Assembly: GCA_963837155.1 (NCBI GenBank)
Contig: CAWIMB010000001.1
Span: forward strand, 930,001 to 994,000
Source: DASQHW01 sp963837155
Lineage (GTDB): Bacteria > Actinomycetota > Acidimicrobiia > IMCC26256 > PALSA-610
DNA length: 64,000 nucleotides
Direction: 5' to 3'
Shown: positions 45,707 to 55,007 of the stretch, one piece after another
Position numbering within the stretch: position 1 is the stretch's first letter
Layout: each line of letters starts with the position of its first letter
The notes under the pieces: model-generated
Told to the model about the DNA's origin: nothing
What the model saw: only the letters and a program-made list of their open reading frames with translations
Databases searched by the model: none
Position numbers and translations under genes: made by a program

Positions 45707-47712
45707 GCGCGCACTCCCAGGCCCCGCGCGGCCGCGACAAGGTCGTTCCACGTCTGCTCTACCAACTCGATACCGTCGGCCGCAGAGCGGTCGTGGGCGC
45801 GCTGTTCGGGCTCACCGGGCAGCAGCACCTCGACGAAACCTTCGGCGGGTGGCGCCTTCTTGATCGCATCGCACATCGCGCGACCGACGCCGCGAACGCT
45901 TCGGGGGCCATGAACGCGGCGGGATTGATCACGAGCAGGCACGTGCCGTTGCCAACTGACGAGGCGTCGGGCGCGGTGGTGACCGAACCGGCCGTCGTCA
46001 GGAGACCTCCGAGGACCTCCGCCATCATTGCAAGGCCGTAGCCCTTGTGCCCGGCCGCCGGAAGCAACATGCCACCGTCGTAGTAGTCCTCCGGCGCCGT
46101 GCTCGGCCGCCCGTTGCGGTCGAGGATCCAGCCCTCGGGCAGCTGTTCGTTGCGATCACGCTGCACGCGGATTTTGCCCGACGCAACGACCGCGGTCGAG
46201 AAGTCGACGACGATCGGCGGCAGGCCCGCGACCGGGACGGCTGCGGCGACCGGGTTGGTGCCGAACAACGGTTGCCCGGCGCCGAACGGTGCGAGCGCGG
46301 TGGGTGGTGCCGCCTCCGTTGACGAACGCGAGACCGACGAGCCCACGGTCGGCGGCGAGCGCCGCGTACGGACCGACCCGGCCGACGTGACCGCAGTTGT
46401 GGATGCCGGCGATCGCGAGGTCGTGTTCTACGGCTTTGTCGATGCATCGCTCGGCTGTGAAGTGCGCGGCGACCGGCCCGAACCCGTGGTGCGCGTCGAC
46501 GAGCAACGTCGTGGGCGTCTCCTGCGTGATCGACGGTTGCGCGGCGGGGACGATGCGACCGGCATCGATGCCCGCCAGGTACTCGACAACGCGAATCGCG
46601 CCGTGGGAGGAGTGGCCCGCGAGCTCGGCGTCGACGAGCGATTCGGCAACGACCGTCGCCTCCCGCAGCGGCGCGCCGGCTGCCTGCAGCGTCGCGCCGA
46701 TCAGCGTGCCGAGTTGCTCCGCTCCGACGGTAACGATGCCCGCGACCGGGCCCGGCGCCGCCGCGACGGAGATGTGGTCGTCGGAGCGCGCTTCCGTAGT
46801 GACGTGATGCAACACCTCGGGTGGCGCATCTTCCTCATAGAGCTCTTCAATGCAGTTGAGCAGTCCTTGGCCCATGTCGTGGTACGGGTTCGCGACGAGC
46901 TTCTTCGCGACCTTAGGCCGGAAGCTGTAGGGCGTCACGATGAAGTGTCCTGAGTCGCCGTACCTCGCGTCGTCGGCTGACGGTGGTCGGAACTCGATGT
47001 CGACGTCGCCGCCGACAACCTCGCGCAGCATGATCAGGAGGTCGCGGAAGCGCATCGAATGATGGCCGGTGAGCGTCACGTGCTCGTTGCGGTACTCGTC
47101 GTCGAGCACCGCAACGCTGAGCCGCGCCGCGTCGACGACGTGCACATACTCGCGGATCTCGTCGCCGTTGCCGGAGGCGATGATCTTGCCGTCGCGCAAC
47201 GCCTGCTTGAGATACCGGCGCACGCTGTTGTGGTCGTCAGCGCGTGGGCCGTAGACCGTGCCATAGCGAATGACGGTGTAGTCGAGGCCGTGCAGGCGCT
47301 GGTACTCGTCGACGTACAGCTCGGCGGCCTGTTTGCTGCACCGGTAGAACGATCCGCCCGCGCTGTAGACGTAGATGCTGCTCGCGTACACGAACCGTTC
47401 GATGTTCGCGAGACGCGCCGCTTCGAGCATCATCACGGTGCCGAGGATGTTCTGCTCGACCGTTTCGATCGGTGAGCCCAACCCGATGTCGAGATGGGCG
47501 ATCCCCGCGAAGTTGTACAAGACCTGGTTGCCCTGCACGGCCGCCACGACCTGGTCGCGATCCAGCATGTTGCCCTGGATGAACCGTTGGTCGTCGCGTA
47601 GGTATGGCGAGCGCCGGCGGTCGAAAATCGTCACGTCATGCCCCGCGTCGGACAACGCATCCGCGACGTGGCTGCCGATGAACCCCGAGCCGCCGAACAC
47701 GATCACGTTCAT
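45703..47712 (-). CDS. Sugar epimerase (SDR) fused in frame to Ldh_2-family dehydrogenase
   Basis: The N-terminal ~310 residues are an extended SDR: VIVFGGSGFIGSHVADALSD, YNFAGIAHLDIGLG, YASSIYVYSAGGSF with YRCSK (YxxxK), and VIRYGTVYGPRADDHN. The C-terminal ~340 residues are an Ldh_2 (malate/ureidoglycolate-type) NAD(P) dehydrogenase: SLVDAELAGHSSHGAIRVVEY, HNCGHVGRVGPYAALAADRG, FGTNPVAAAVP and AAGHKGYGLAMMAEVLGGLL. The domains are joined in one frame with no stop. Shifts near 46310 and 45880 lie only in the second domain and cancel. Because single-base errors are common, two separate genes remain possible. ATG 47712 overlaps pgl as ATGA. Confidence 0.8.
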
Positions 47713-48476
47713 CGTCGTTGACTCCCCGTTGTGGTGACGTCGTCGGGAAGCGCCGCCGCTGCCGCCTCGTCGACGATCCACCGTACGACTCCGTTCATCG
47801 GCCGAACGCGGGCCGCCGGGAGATGTTCAGCGCCTGCGAGCACCTCGGCGAGCGCCGGCGCCTTCTCCGGGCCCGCGACCAGGAACATCACCTCGCGTGC
47901 GGCGTTGAGGACCGGCAACGTCAACGTGATCCGGTCCTTCGCAAGCTTGGGCACGTAGTGCGCGATCGCCAGCCGGTCGACTTCGTCACAGGCCGTGGTG
48001 CCGGGGAAGATCGACGCGGTGTGGCCGTCGGCCCCCATCCCCTGGATGAGCAGGTCGAACCGTGGAACCTCACCGGGTCCGAGTGCGAAGAAGCGGTTGA
48101 GGTCCTGCTCGTACGCACGCGTGGCCGCGTCAGTATCGGACGCTTCGCCGCGCGCCCGGTGCACGTTCGACGCGGGAATCGGCACCTTCGACAAGAACAG
48201 CGCGGTCGCCATCGTGAAGTGATTGTCGGGCTGGGCGAGCGGGATGCACCGCTCGTCGCCCCAGAACACGTGCACCGAGTCCCACGCGATCCGATCGGAG
48301 ACCTCGCGGTGCCGAGGAGGGCGTACGCGCCGGCGTGGCGTCGAACCGCCCGACAGGCCCACGGCGAATCGCCCGCGTTCGGAGATCGCTTCTTCCGCCG
48401 CGTCCGCGAATCGGGCGGCGACGATTTCGGCGAGCGCCTCGGCGTCGCGACAGATCGTGAGCACGGTCTGTGCCAT
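47709..48476 (-). CDS. pgl: 6-phosphogluconolactonase-family protein
   Basis: 255 residues: VGLSGGSTPRR, VHVFWGDERCIPLAQPDNH, FDLLIQGMGADGHTASIFPG and VMFLVAGPEKAPALAEVL, the Pgl/DevB signature and not the NagB one. Two cancelling indels between about 48300 and 48350 garble the VYALLGT-like helix. The usual substrate is 6-phosphogluconolactone. Inside an operon for glycan precursors it may open another sugar lactone or act on an aldonolactone made by the neighbouring dehydrogenases; this is inference. It starts seven bases after the cytidylyltransferase stop. Confidence 0.88.
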   Translation of the reverse strand: MAQTVLTICRDAEALAEIVAARFADAAEEAISERGRFAVGLSGGSTPRRRVRPPRHREVSDRIAWDSVHVFWGDERCIPLAQPDNHFTMATALFLSKVPIPASNVHRARGEASDTDAATRAYEQDLNRFFALGPGEVPRFDLLIQGMGADGHTASIFPGTTACDEVDRLAIAHYVPKLAKDRITLTLPVLNAAREVMFLVAGPEKAPALAEVLAGAEHLPAARVRPMNGVVRWIVDEAAAAALPDDVTTTGSQRR

Positions 48477-48483
48477 CACGCCG

Positions 48484-49239
48484 TCACGGTTCGGTCGGAG
48501 GCTTGAAGCCGTGCTGCTCGAGCCAGAACTCGACACCCGGAACCTGCCACTCGTAGTCGATGTCGCACCCACCCCAAGAGGCGATCGGCGCGATGCGCTG
48601 CCCCATCCACTTCTGCGGCAGCAGTCCGTCGTCGAGGTTGTCGAGGCACCGCGGTCGGACCACCGACACGCTCATGTCCGCGAAGAATACGTCGCCTTGC
48701 GAGTCGCGGTCGCAGTTCAGCGTCCGCGGGTCACCGAACACCTCGAACGGCACGAACGGCTGGAGGCAGCCGTCGTCGTCGACCTTGCGGGCGCGGAGCG
48801 GGCTCCACATGTTGTACCGGGAGACGGTGACCGCCGAGTCGAGCGTCGGGTCGTTGCGGAGCGTCTCGATGCCCGCGTCGATCAGCTCGGCGGTGATCGT
48901 GGCGGCGTTGGCGAAGAGCAGCACCATCAGCTCCACATGGTCGCCGGTTGCGGCGAGCGCGTCGCGGATCGTCTCGTAGCCGTGCACGAACGCATGCTCG
49001 CCCAGCGCAGTCGACGTGCAGAGCTCGGGCGGCCGCACGATGATCTCGGCGCCCATCGCGCGTGCGATCTCCATGATGCCCTCGTCGTCGGTGGAGACGT
49101 ACGTCCGCGCGATGTACTTGCTCGCGTTCGCCGCCGCCAGCGGATAGCTCACGAGGGGCCTGCCCAGGACGGGATACGTGTTCTTGCCGGGGAAGCCGGT
49201 GCTCCCTCCGCGCCCGATGAGCAGGCCTGCGACCGTCAT
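48484..49239 (-). CDS. CMP-sugar synthetase-like cytidylyltransferase
   Basis: 251 residues of the NeuA/KdsB superfamily: LLIGRGGSTGFPGKNTYPVL, RPLVSYPLAAANASKYI, VSTDDEGIMEIARAMGAEII, RPPELCTST. The usual RxGSK lysine of the nucleotide loop is Thr here (GGST), while the second PGKN lysine is kept. The segment DSAVTVSRYNMWSPLRARKV replaces the typical acceptor-site sequence, suggesting a different acyl sugar. The frame is intact. ATG 49239 overlaps the methyltransferase stop as ATGA. Its substrate is unknown. Confidence 0.82.
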   Translation of the reverse strand: MTVAGLLIGRGGSTGFPGKNTYPVLGRPLVSYPLAAANASKYIARTYVSTDDEGIMEIARAMGAEIIVRPPELCTSTALGEHAFVHGYETIRDALAATGDHVELMVLLFANAATITAELIDAGIETLRNDPTLDSAVTVSRYNMWSPLRARKVDDDGCLQPFVPFEVFGDPRTLNCDRDSQGDVFFADMSVSVVRPRCLDNLDDGLLPQKWMGQRIAPIASWGGCDIDYEWQVPGVEFWLEQHGFKPPTEP

Positions 49240-50051
49240 GATGCGCCTCCGTGGTGCTCGGGCGGGACGAGATCGTCGAGATCCGTGGACGGCAATACCG
49301 TGACCTCGCTCGACACCTCCTCCGGCCATGCGAGTTCACCCACGCACACGGTGGTTGGTGCGAGAGCCGCACCAGGCGCGCGCTTCTCGAGCACGAACGT
49401 CGCGAAGTAGACGTCGTAGTCGACGCCGATCACGGTGTCGGCGGGGGAACCCCAATAGCCGTAGCCGAGGATCGCCGCGGGGTCGAGCGCGCGCAGGAAC
49501 TGCGCGAACGACGGCCAGCCCGCGGAGATATAGGGCACCGTCGTCTCGGTGTCCCACGCCGCCGAGAACGCCACCTGTTGACGGCCGCCCACTCGGTCCT
49601 CGCGCTCGTCGACGAGACGCATGTCGAAGAACAGCGAATGGCCGGTGACGCGCCACAGCTCGCGGAGCGCGTCTCGGTACCGCGGTTCCCAATGCATCCA
49701 ACCCAGCGCCTGCACGGCATCGGCGAATCCCGCCGGCAACGGCAGGCCCTCGGCGCAATCTCCGACGTGGAACTCGGCATCGGGATGCAGCGTGCGCGCC
49801 ATGTCCACCAATGCGACTGACACGTCGACGCCGGTGTACGCGATGTCGGAACGGTACGCGCGCCAGATGTTGCAGAAGCCGCCCGCCGCGCATCCCACGT
49901 CGAGCACGCTCGTCCACCGCTCCGCGAGCCAAGGGAGAAAGCGGCGCTCGGACGGATAGAGGTCGGCCGGCGTGTCGCGGTGGTCGGCATAGAATTCTAC
50001 CAGGGCCGGATGTTCCGACCAGGCGGCCGGTGGCGATTGCCGCCGCGTCAC
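49236..50051 (-). CDS. Class I SAM-dependent methyltransferase
   Basis: 271 residues: SVLDVGCAAGGFCNIWRAY (SAM loop), YTGVDVSVALVDMARTLHP, EGLPLPAGFADAVQALGWMH. The second half has the FSAAWDTETTVPYISAGW and YWGSPADTVIGVDYDVYFATF blocks that I cannot place in a named family. The frame is intact. GTG 50051 overlaps the isomerase stop as GTGA. Probably O- or N-methylates an intermediate or the finished CMP sugar. Confidence 0.85.
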   Translation of the reverse strand: MTRRQSPPAAWSEHPALVEFYADHRDTPADLYPSERRFLPWLAERWTSVLDVGCAAGGFCNIWRAYRSDIAYTGVDVSVALVDMARTLHPDAEFHVGDCAEGLPLPAGFADAVQALGWMHWEPRYRDALRELWRVTGHSLFFDMRLVDEREDRVGGRQQVAFSAAWDTETTVPYISAGWPSFAQFLRALDPAAILGYGYWGSPADTVIGVDYDVYFATFVLEKRAPGAALAPTTVCVGELAWPEEVSSEVTVLPSTDLDDLVPPEHHGGAS

Positions 50052-50871
50052 GTGCGCGCCATCCGCGTGGCGGCGCCGATGAGCTCCCGCACAGCGGTGA
50101 CTGCGGCGCGAGAGGACTCGACGCGGTCGCCGAAGTGCGGCTCGAGTACGCAGTAGCCCTCGTAGCCGTCGGCCATGAGCGCGGCGAACTGGCCGACCCA
50201 GTCGAGGTCGCCCGTGCCGAGCACGACGTACTCGACGCTGCCGTCGGGCAACAGGCGCGCGTCCTTCACGTGGAGGTGGCCGACGTGGTGCTTGAGCAGC
50301 TCATAGCCGTCGGGATATGGCGCGCCGCACGAGCATCCGAGCGAGTTGCATGGGTCCCAGTTCACGCGGAACGACGGTGACGCGACGCCTTCGATCACGG
50401 CGAGCGCGGCGTCGGGGCAATCGGCCCAGAACGCGGGCTCGTTCTCGAGGAGCAACATCGCGCCCGCGGCGCGGCGACGTCGGCCGCCTGCCCGAGCACG
50501 TCGATGACCTGGGCACGCGCGGAGGCCTCGGCGTGCGCGTCGTCGCGTGCGAAGCCGAAAACGACGATGCGATGCACGTCGAGCCGGTCCGCGAGCGCGA
50601 GCGTGCGGTCGAGACGTTCCATCTCGTTGCGGATGACCGCGGGTTCGAGCGGGCCCTTGAACAGGCCCGGTGCCAGGCTCGTCAGCCGCGCGCCGGTTGT
50701 CGACAACACGTCCTCGGCCGTCTTGAGGTCGCCGTCGTCGACGTCGGGGATGCGCCGCTCGTTCAGCCGTTTGAGCTCGAAGAGCTCGACACCCCATTCG
50801 AGGCCGAGCGTCACCGCGGTCTCGAAGTCGTGGCTGATCTCATCCGAAGCGATTGCGACCGGCAACGTCAT
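50048..50871 (-). CDS. Sugar phosphate isomerase/epimerase (AP-endonuclease-2 fold)
   Basis: TIM-barrel metalloenzyme of about 274 codons: AIASDEISHDFETAVTLGLEWG, FELKRLNERRIPDVD, LLLENEPAFWADCPD (metal-binding Glu), WDPCNSLGCS, HHVGHLHVKDARL (metal-binding His) and YCVLEPHFGD (last metal-binding Glu). This group covers hydroxypyruvate, xylose and inosose isomerases and epimerases. One frameshift near 50475. Six bases separate it from the aminotransferase stop. Confidence 0.87.
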
Positions 50872-50877
50872 GGCGAT

Positions 50878-51999
50878 CTACTCCTTGTCGACGACACGCT
50901 CGAGCGCGTCGGCGAACTCGGACATCAGTTCGGGCGACCCGAGTGTCACGCGGATGCAGTCCGCGAGACACGCGACATCGGTGAGCTCCTTGACGAGAAA
51001 CCCTTCGGCGTGCAGCGCATCGGCGAGGTCTTGCGGCCGGTAACGCGGCGCGACGCGGATGCACAGGAAGTTTGCGTACGTCGGGAGCGCGTCGAAGCCG
51101 AGGCGAGTCACGCGATCGGCCAGCAATGCCTTGCCGGCGTCAACGTCGGCGACGAAGTCGTCTACAACCTCGGGGCTCGCAAGGATTTGCCGGGCGCCCA
51201 CGATCGACACCGCGTTGATGTCTGCGACCGAACGAACCTTGGACATGTTGCCCACGACCGATGCGTCGCCAACGACGTATCCGATGCGCAGACCCGCCAG
51301 ACCCGCCGCCTTGGAGAATGTCCGCACGACCAGCAGCTGAGGAAACCGCTGCGTCCACGGCAGCACCGTGGTGTGCGAGAACGGGAAGTAGCACTCGTCG
51401 ATGACGGCGAGCGCGCCGACCTCGCCGGCGCGCACGATCACGGCCTCGATCAACCTGTCGTCGAGAAGGGTGCCTGTGGGTTGGTTCGGATTGGCGACGA
51501 CGACGATCCGGACCCCGGGCGCGATGCGGTCGAGCAGCTCGCCGGCATCGATCGACAGGTTGCGGTCGAACGAGACCGGGAGTGGTTCAGCCTCGAACAT
51601 GCGGGCGTAGACGCTGTACATCGCATAACTCGGGTCGAGCATGACCACGTGGTCGCCCTTGCGGAGATACGCCTGGTACAACGCCTTGATCGCGCTGTCG
51701 GAACCCGCGGTGAGCAACAACTTCTCCTCGGGGATGCCAAGTTGCGCGCTCAGCTCGCCGTACAGCTCCGCGGTCGACGGGTAGTACGTCAGCAGATCGC
51801 TCTCGATCGCGGCGCGGAGGCCCGCGACGAAGGACTCCGGCAGCGACTGGGCGCGCTCGTTGCGGTTGAGCCGGACGATGCCTTGCTCGGGGAGCGGCGG
51901 CTCGGTGCGCTGGATGTCGGTCAGCCCGGGAGCGGGACTGGGCAAGACCGGCGCGCGGCCGGTACCAATGACACGGTCTTGTTCGATGTCATGGGTCAC
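50878..51999 (-). CDS. HisC-like PLP aminotransferase
   Basis: 373 residues, fold type I, histidinol-phosphate aminotransferase group: GIVRLNRNERAQSLPESFV, LLLTAGSDSAIKALYQAYLR, IVVVANPNQPTGTLLDD, AVIDECYFPF, VVRTFSKAAGLAGLRIGYVVG (PLP Lys) and ANFLCIRVAPRYRPQDLA. There are no other histidine genes here, so it more likely aminates a keto sugar or sugar acid of this operon. The frame is intact. GTG 51999 overlaps the methyltransferase stop as GTGA. Confidence 0.88.
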   Translation of the reverse strand: MTHDIEQDRVIGTGRAPVLPSPAPGLTDIQRTEPPLPEQGIVRLNRNERAQSLPESFVAGLRAAIESDLLTYYPSTAELYGELSAQLGIPEEKLLLTAGSDSAIKALYQAYLRKGDHVVMLDPSYAMYSVYARMFEAEPLPVSFDRNLSIDAGELLDRIAPGVRIVVVANPNQPTGTLLDDRLIEAVIVRAGEVGALAVIDECYFPFSHTTVLPWTQRFPQLLVVRTFSKAAGLAGLRIGYVVGDASVVGNMSKVRSVADINAVSIVGARQILASPEVVDDFVADVDAGKALLADRVTRLGFDALPTYANFLCIRVAPRYRPQDLADALHAEGFLVKELTDVACLADCIRVTLGSPELMSEFADALERVVDKE

Positions 52000-52919
52000 G
52001 CTGGGTTCCTCGCCACTGCGAAAACGGTGTCGCACAGCCATTGCGCGCGCAGGCAACGGGCGTACTCGCGGTTCAACTTTTCGTCGAACACGTCGGTGTA
52101 GCGGCCCTTGCCTCCGGGCTCGCCTTTCAGCAGCCAGTGGACGATGGTTCGAGATGTCGTAGCGCTGCTCGGGCATCGTCATGATGTCGTCGAAGCCGGC
52201 CTTGGCCAGGCTGTCGCGCATCGTCTGGGCCGAGTAATAGAAGTAGTGCGCCTTCTGCCAGTAGAAGCTGTCGAAGGAGTCGAGCGCGTACAGCTTCACG
52301 AGCGCGTCCTCGACGTTCGGCACTTCAAGCGCGATGTATCCGCCCGGCGCGAGCATGGCGCGCAGATCACGCAGCCGCTCCAGGGGCTTCTTCAAATGCT
52401 CGACGACGTAGTACGCGACCACCAGGTCGAACTGCTCGCCGGTCAACGCGGACAGATCGGGGTAGGTCTTGATCCCGCGAGAGTTCGCGTAGTCCGCATA
52501 GAGCATTGCCGGGCTCGACGCCGGTTACCGACGCGACGTGGGGCGCAACGGCGTCGAGCACGAATCCGGTTGAGCTACCGAGCTCGAGGACGCGCATGTC
52601 GGAGCGCAGGTACGGGCGCAGGTTCTCGAGCCGGCGCGCCGCCTCGGTCGCGTTCTTGGCGAAGTGGTCCTCGGGCTGCGTTTCACCCGGGCCCCCGCGC
52701 TCGCGCATGTAGTGCGCAAAGTCGGCCTTGTAGAACGACGCTTCCTCGTCGTCGGTCATGATCGGGTGCAAGAACACGATCTCGCAGGCGCTGCAACGAC
52801 ATACGACGGCGTCGGGCGCTTCCCAGACCGTGTCCGCGACGCGATGGCGTCGCCCGCCGCCGTCGCAGAGTGGACACGGCACGTCTGACGATCGGCGCGT
52901 TGTCGGTGAAGTCAGGCAT
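51996..52919 (-). CDS. Methyltransferase with N-terminal zinc-binding segment
   Basis: The N-terminus has two Cys pairs (PCPLCDGGG and CRCSACEIVFLHP), as in sugar C-methyltransferase-type proteins. The SAM domain follows: RVLELGSSTGFVLDAVAPHV, FDLVVAYYVVEHLKKPLERL and LAPGGYIALEVPNVED. The end is read in a third frame (EKLNREYARCLRAQWLCDTV). Shifts near 52885, 52505 and 52145 cancel over 308 codons. ATG 52919 follows GGAGGGA and the preceding stop by two bases; GTG 52882 would avoid the first shift but drop a conserved spacing. Confidence 0.83.
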
Positions 52920-52921
52920 GG

Positions 52922-53989
52922 TTACAGCTCCCTCCGCGGCGACTCGGCGAGCAGCGTGCGCGGGTCGATCTGACGGTGCTCCGACACGGCGAGCCGGGCG
53001 GCTTCGACGACGGCAACCGTACCGAGGTTGCCGCGGGCCGAAGCGACAAGCGGCGCGTCGCGGATGACGGCATCGATGAAGTTCTGCAAGACCTCCCTAT
53101 CGGCCAGGAGGTACTGCCCGGCAGTGTCACGGGTCTCGATGTCGGCCGTCAGGTCGACCGCGGCCGGCTCGCCGCGCGCGGGACAGCCACAGTGGGGGCT
53201 CGGAATACTGGCTGTCGTTCAAGAGGCTGCCGGTCTCGCCTTCGACCTGGAGACTCTCCAGCGGGAGATGGCCGTTGCGCGACGAGAACGTGCCCACGTA
53301 ACTGATCACCACACCGCCGTCGGTCTCCATCCACAGCTGCATGCCCGACGGGTGCTCGTAGCGGCTCCATGCCGGACGGAACGCGCGGCCCTCGACGTGC
53401 ACGATCTCCTGATCGAGCGCGTAGCGGAAGAGGTCGAAGTGATGGATCGCCATGGCGAACAGCAGCGGGTGCGCTTCCCGAAACAGATAGTCGGGAAGTC
53501 CGGCGAGCTCCCGATCGCGTACGTAGCGGAAGAAAACATGAGAGACCGCGCCGACGTCGCCGCGTTGCACCGCAGCCGCGGAGCGCGCCGCCGACGCTCT
53601 TGGTGCGCCAGTTCTGCACGACGCCGAGCACGAGACCCTTGCGCTCGGCGAACTCGGTGAGTTGCACCGCGTCGCCGACTCGGGTGGTGAACGGCTTCTC
53701 GACAAGGACGTGGCACCCGGCCTCGAGACCGGTCGCGACGGTCGCAGCATGCGCGTCGTTCACGTTGCAGACGACCAGCGCGTCCGGAGTCGCAGCGCGC
53801 AGCATCTCGTCGAGCGCATGTGTAGCACTGCTTGCGCTCGACCGTGCCCGCGTCGACCGCGAGCGCGAGGCTCGCCGGCTCTGGATCTTGCACCGCGACG
53901 AGCTCGACGTCCTCGAGCGCGTGCGTGTGCCGCTGCCATACCGTTCGGCTGCGATTTCCGCAGCCACTGATCGCGATGCGCAGGCTCAA
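52922..53989 (-). CDS. Gfo/Idh/MocA-family oxidoreductase
   Basis: About 355 residues. The N-terminal Rossmann part reads RIAISGCGNRSRTVWQRHTH, then PDALVVCNVNDAHAATVATGL and HVLVEKPFTT (the EKP motif). The C-terminal part has HPLLFAMAIHHFDLFRYAL and METDGGVVISYVGTFSSRNG. Shifts near 53840, 53590 and 53185 cancel. NAD(P)-dependent oxidation or reduction of a sugar carbon is expected, often giving a keto sugar for transamination. TTG 53989 overlaps the epimerase stop as TTGA. Confidence 0.85.
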
Positions 53990-54943
53990 CGACGTTGCAA
54001 GCTCGCGGTCGCCCACTCCACGAGACGCCTCAGCCCCTCGTCGAGCTTCACCTGCGGATTCCAGCCCAGGGCTCGTCGAGCGGCCGAGATGTCCGCATGA
54101 CATCGCGTGCTGGTCGCCGGGGGTCCCGGGCAACACCTCGATCGGATAGTCACGCCCGACGCCAGTGGCGCGGAACAAGGCATCGAGCAAGGACCGCACA
54201 CTCGTGCTGATACCGGTGCCTACGTTCAACGCGCCCCGAGCCGGCATGTGCAGAGCCGCTTCCCAAGCGTCGAGGATGTCCTCGACGTAGACGAGATCGC
54301 GGAGCGATCGAGTGATCCCTTCACCTCGACCGGCCGGCCCTTCAAGATGTACGCGAGATAGATGCTCACCATGCCCTGCTTGAGTTCGGTGAGGTCCTGC
54401 CCCGGGCCATACACGCTGAACATGCGCAGCGAGACCGTGCGCATGTGCACCGTCCGACGAGCCGCAGGATCTCTTCGGCCGCATGCTTCGACGCGCCGTA
54501 GTACGAGAGCGGGCGCGGTTCGGCATGCTCGCTGACGGGCAGGGTCGTCGGGCGAGCCGTACACGGCCATGGAGCTGGCATGCACAAACGTGTGCACGCG
54601 GCGCTGCTTCGCCCATGACGGCGAGGAGAAGGGTGGAGCGAGCGTTCGCGTCGAAGTCGTACCCCGGGTTCTCGAAGGATTTCTCGCCGGAGGACTGTCC
54701 GGCGAGGTGGCAGACGGCGTCGAACGCGCGATGCCCGAGTGCTTCGAGCGCCGCCGGCTCCACGAGATCAACGTCGAGCAGTTCGACGTCGAGACCGACA
54801 TTCGAGCGCCGGCCGGTCGACAAGTTGTCGACGACCGTCACCTCATGACCGCGCGCGAGCAGCCGGCGGGTCAGATGCGAGCCGATGAACCCCGCGCCGC
54901 CAGTGAGGAGGACGCGGATGTGCGTGGTATCCGCCGGCAGCAC
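53986..54943 (-). CDS. NAD-dependent sugar epimerase (extended SDR)
   Basis: About 319 codons: RVLLTGGAGFIGSHLTRRLL, HLAGQSSGEKSFENPGYDFD, THVHASSMAVYGSP-like block, SYYGASKHAAEEI (YxxxK), VSLRMFSVYGPGQDL and ALNVGTGISTSVRSLLDALF. The pattern is that of UDP-glucose/UDP-glucuronate 4-epimerase relatives. The middle of the gene is fragmented (shifts near 54615, 54545, 54450, 54310 and 54095). GTG 54943 begins 64 bases after the preceding stop, the widest gap in the operon. Confidence 0.86.
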
Positions 54944-55007
54944 CAGGCGACATTATCCCGGCGTGTGCGTCAGAACGTGTAACTCGCCCGGGGGAGATAT
55001 GCGTCGT

